Part shown: in pieces, positions 63,401-64,000 of the stretch | Numbering within the stretch: position 1 is the stretch's first letter | Layout: each line of letters begins with the position of its first letter | Source: an uncultured Candidatus Saccharibacteria bacterium | Lineage (GTDB): Bacteria > Patescibacteriota > Saccharimonadia > Saccharimonadales > Saccharimonadaceae | Assembly: GCA_937906385.1 (NCBI GenBank) | Contig: CALCYQ010000004.1 | Coordinates: 320,366-384,365, forward strand | DNA length: 64,000 bases | Reading direction: 5' to 3' | Position numbers and translations under genes: made by a program | Notes under the pieces: model-generated | The model's database searches: none | Seen by the model: the letters and a program-made list of their open reading frames with translations, nothing else | Told to the model about the DNA's origin: nothing

Positions 63401-64000
63401 CAAACGCTCTTTAGTACGATTCCCTTCCGCATCTTGACCATAGCGATAAGCATGTTCTTCTCCGTTATCATCCTTCTCGAGGCCAAAGACATCCATTTTC
63501 TCACCTGCATCCGTCGAAATCATCTCATCGCGCATGCCCTCAACATAAGCCGCTACGAAGCGTTCAATACCAGCCTTTGAGCTAGACCAATCTTTGTCGC
63601 TAAGCTCAGTCGATTCGCCATTTTGCTTCGCGAGAATCATTTCCATTGCCTGTTTCTGATAACGCTGAATTACGCCCTCGCGGAACATTTGCCCCCAAAC
63701 CACGCCTTTTATCATACGGCTCAACTTCCCGCCCGTGGCTAATTTATCATTCAGCATATTTTCCGCAATTAAGCGTGCGGCATCCTTCGCATCTTTCTGG
63801 ACATCAATCGTCGCCGCTACTAATGCTTCTTTCGTCTTCGGCGCTTTTTCACCGTCATCTTTACCTGGTTTCTCGCCACCAGCATCATCACCGCGATGGT
63901 TATATTCATCAATCAACTTCTGCAATTCTTCGGCCGACATTTTATCAAGGTCACCGCGCGTTAGGCCCTTCTCCTTCTGGACCCAATCCGCAATCGCGCC
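60422..64000 (-). CDS. Giant protein of unknown function (5' end outside window)
   Basis: There are at least 1192 codons. The frame stays open past the ATG at 63940 to the window edge and reads as normal protein ('ADWVQKEKGLTRGDLDK'). That ATG has no convincing ribosome site, so the start is probably outside. Visible parts in order: a charged helical N-terminal region; a hydrophobic Gly/Ala/Val-rich hairpin (about residues 315-365); a helical region; a second weak hydrophobic patch near 535-560; a globular domain with two cysteines in 'ECSSWLNNG' and 'RDCTFYQIQ'; a Pro/Thr-rich linker near 850-960; and a helical C-terminus. I recognise no family. Confidence 0.8.
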   Translation of the reverse strand, partial: GAIADWVQKEKGLTRGDLDKMSAEELQKLIDEYNHRGDDAGGEKPGKDDGEKAPKTKEALVAATIDVQKDAKDAARLIAENMLNDKLATGGKLSRMIKGVVWGQMFREGVIQRYQKQAMEMILAKQNGESTELSDKDWSSSKAGIERFVAAYVEGMRDEMISTDAGEKMDVFGLEKDDNGEEHAYRYGQDAEGNRTKERLGDDSVEAEATRSMHDAISQYAQGKLTKEQFENQMRLVQKSLNDEGANTDLMVSNFMGVAEAAKERFDHQESIESIMDGFTFINGEARRNVRTEAHRDALDKITERLSNSAIGRILPPEVIGTAASIATNVGKSGLRTALISAGTVVVGATMAPAVVPVAVGALTAGVLASVKERNRVTKDRETQARRMAQGETAGDTGYDESMERTQYSARSAETYTKNIDDALASGDTEKIKSALAEAEAAVKLSDRDTGKGRIDLIRYSSGDVAVIEQQRMDLAVSRAKAKAALKKEGVAFDSDVMTKAIKGATQSFEKDISAKDTAFRKLRARRVAAQGVKSAVVAGATSIISQEVVAAFDPKQYGVFDRVFHLKNEDNAQATLLSGALGLNKQVVHVDTEAAVGVRGMTPERQKELEDMGYTVKQGQSVREVSEGTVSGEEYFKANGNSECSSWLNNGTNGSDGTELQGYYRAGEGPYTVARGIASNPSTGESYNLSQIGSEGMKFYMRATPDSAPIAVNAITDASGNIVPDYSSVDSVVGDMLRDCTFYQIQAGIPTGSNNGMETFSSIWTFGGSGQIPAEVTTQVETFVPTVDVIGFDKTLDMAVTSFPAIGAARRKNLTRGRTGSGDAKVRVPTGVKVPVNDTPSGGGTPPKAPTPTSPKPPVSGERPPKMNDGTAAEIIDVYTTPPGFGENPPATNGPDRIARTPNPSAEASVSTKAAPEAAEAPTAEVTTARIVRPGDIELPGVPTKAYEMVDADSHATLVEISDDDLKALVPENRVATAKVALDRWNSIPSDMRRKYLEADSDETTGLDADSLDIAKTVEAFGLIKSNHAGELASGVTAAPKHGAHADALDEIDPDAVWEAGQLPDYKDTITLYTPGDIRVNMSDDDIRKVAHNPVMDESELKEVRDALYNWNMTFEEEQRRILGNSRYKSKNIDEASLKKLEDLGIINRENYKFTFTIKDSNGRPVTFTPGYERTANNSVSAFKPQGGRAA

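Noticed and set aside
60422..63940. Treating the giant right-edge gene as complete from the ATG at 63940
   Set aside because: The same frame is open for 20 further codons to the window end and reads as normal protein, with no good ribosome site at 63940.
1..64000. Recoded UGA (Gracilibacteria/SR1 code)
   Set aside because: TGA closes the DUF3152 gene and the 57642 gene, and all conserved genes are full length with the standard code.

Overview
The window looks like part of a small, host-dependent Patescibacteria (CPR) genome, most likely Candidatus Saccharibacteria (TM7). This is inferred from gene content, not from a marker gene. The genes are tightly packed and often overlap. There are no amino-acid, nucleotide or cofactor biosynthesis genes apart from late queuosine steps. 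A type IV pilus platform, very large secreted surface proteins, a DUF3152 peptidase of actinobacterial style and many promoter boxes 5-9 bp before the start codon all fit. UGA is used as a stop (at 55748-55750 and 57963-57965), so the UGA=Gly code of Gracilibacteria/SR1 does not apply. No rRNA, IS element, prophage or CRISPR array is visible.

Layout. 1-6312 (-): a giant VWA/pilin-linker surface protein running off the left edge, preceded by twin palindromes and tRNA-Arg. 6862-11437 (+): a secreted subtilase with BspA-type repeats and a C-terminal dockerin-like module, coupled to a small membrane-anchored protein with a cohesin/Ig-like fold. 11497-17337 (+): tyrS, two unknown genes (one behind a hairpin-rich leader and with foreign-looking codon use), a PMM-like HAD phosphatase, tpiA and membrane proteins. 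17391-20444: tRNA-His and tRNA-Gly flank an AT-rich DUF285 surface-protein gene. 20546-22155: a DsbA-like protein and an archaemetzincin-like protease.

22317-27526 (-): a pilM-N-O-x-B operon. 27590-31139 (-): ychF, an unknown membrane protein and a two-component system. 31259-35967: queA, tgt, perM-like and unknown membrane proteins. 36004-43108 (-): cysS, then three tandem zinc-ribbon membrane proteins and an SPFH protein resembling the Bacillus YdjG/YdjI membrane-stress module. 43281-47702: ppa (-), then a compact (+) operon gap-rpiB-rpe-pfkB-LOG that would feed ribose phosphates into glycolysis. 47725-57201 (-): lipid-linked sugar glycosyltransferases, dnaE, an S4-less TlyA methylase, a DAG-kinase-like protein, DUF3152 and coiled-coil proteins. 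57422-60367: tRNA-Ser, a small unknown gene and a MacB-like ABC pair. 60422-64000 (-): a giant unknown protein whose start lies beyond the right edge.

Together the genes suggest an epibiont living by glycolysis and salvage, with a large investment in the cell surface: adhesin stalk, protease display, pili, disulfide formation, membrane-stress proteins and an efflux-type ABC pair.
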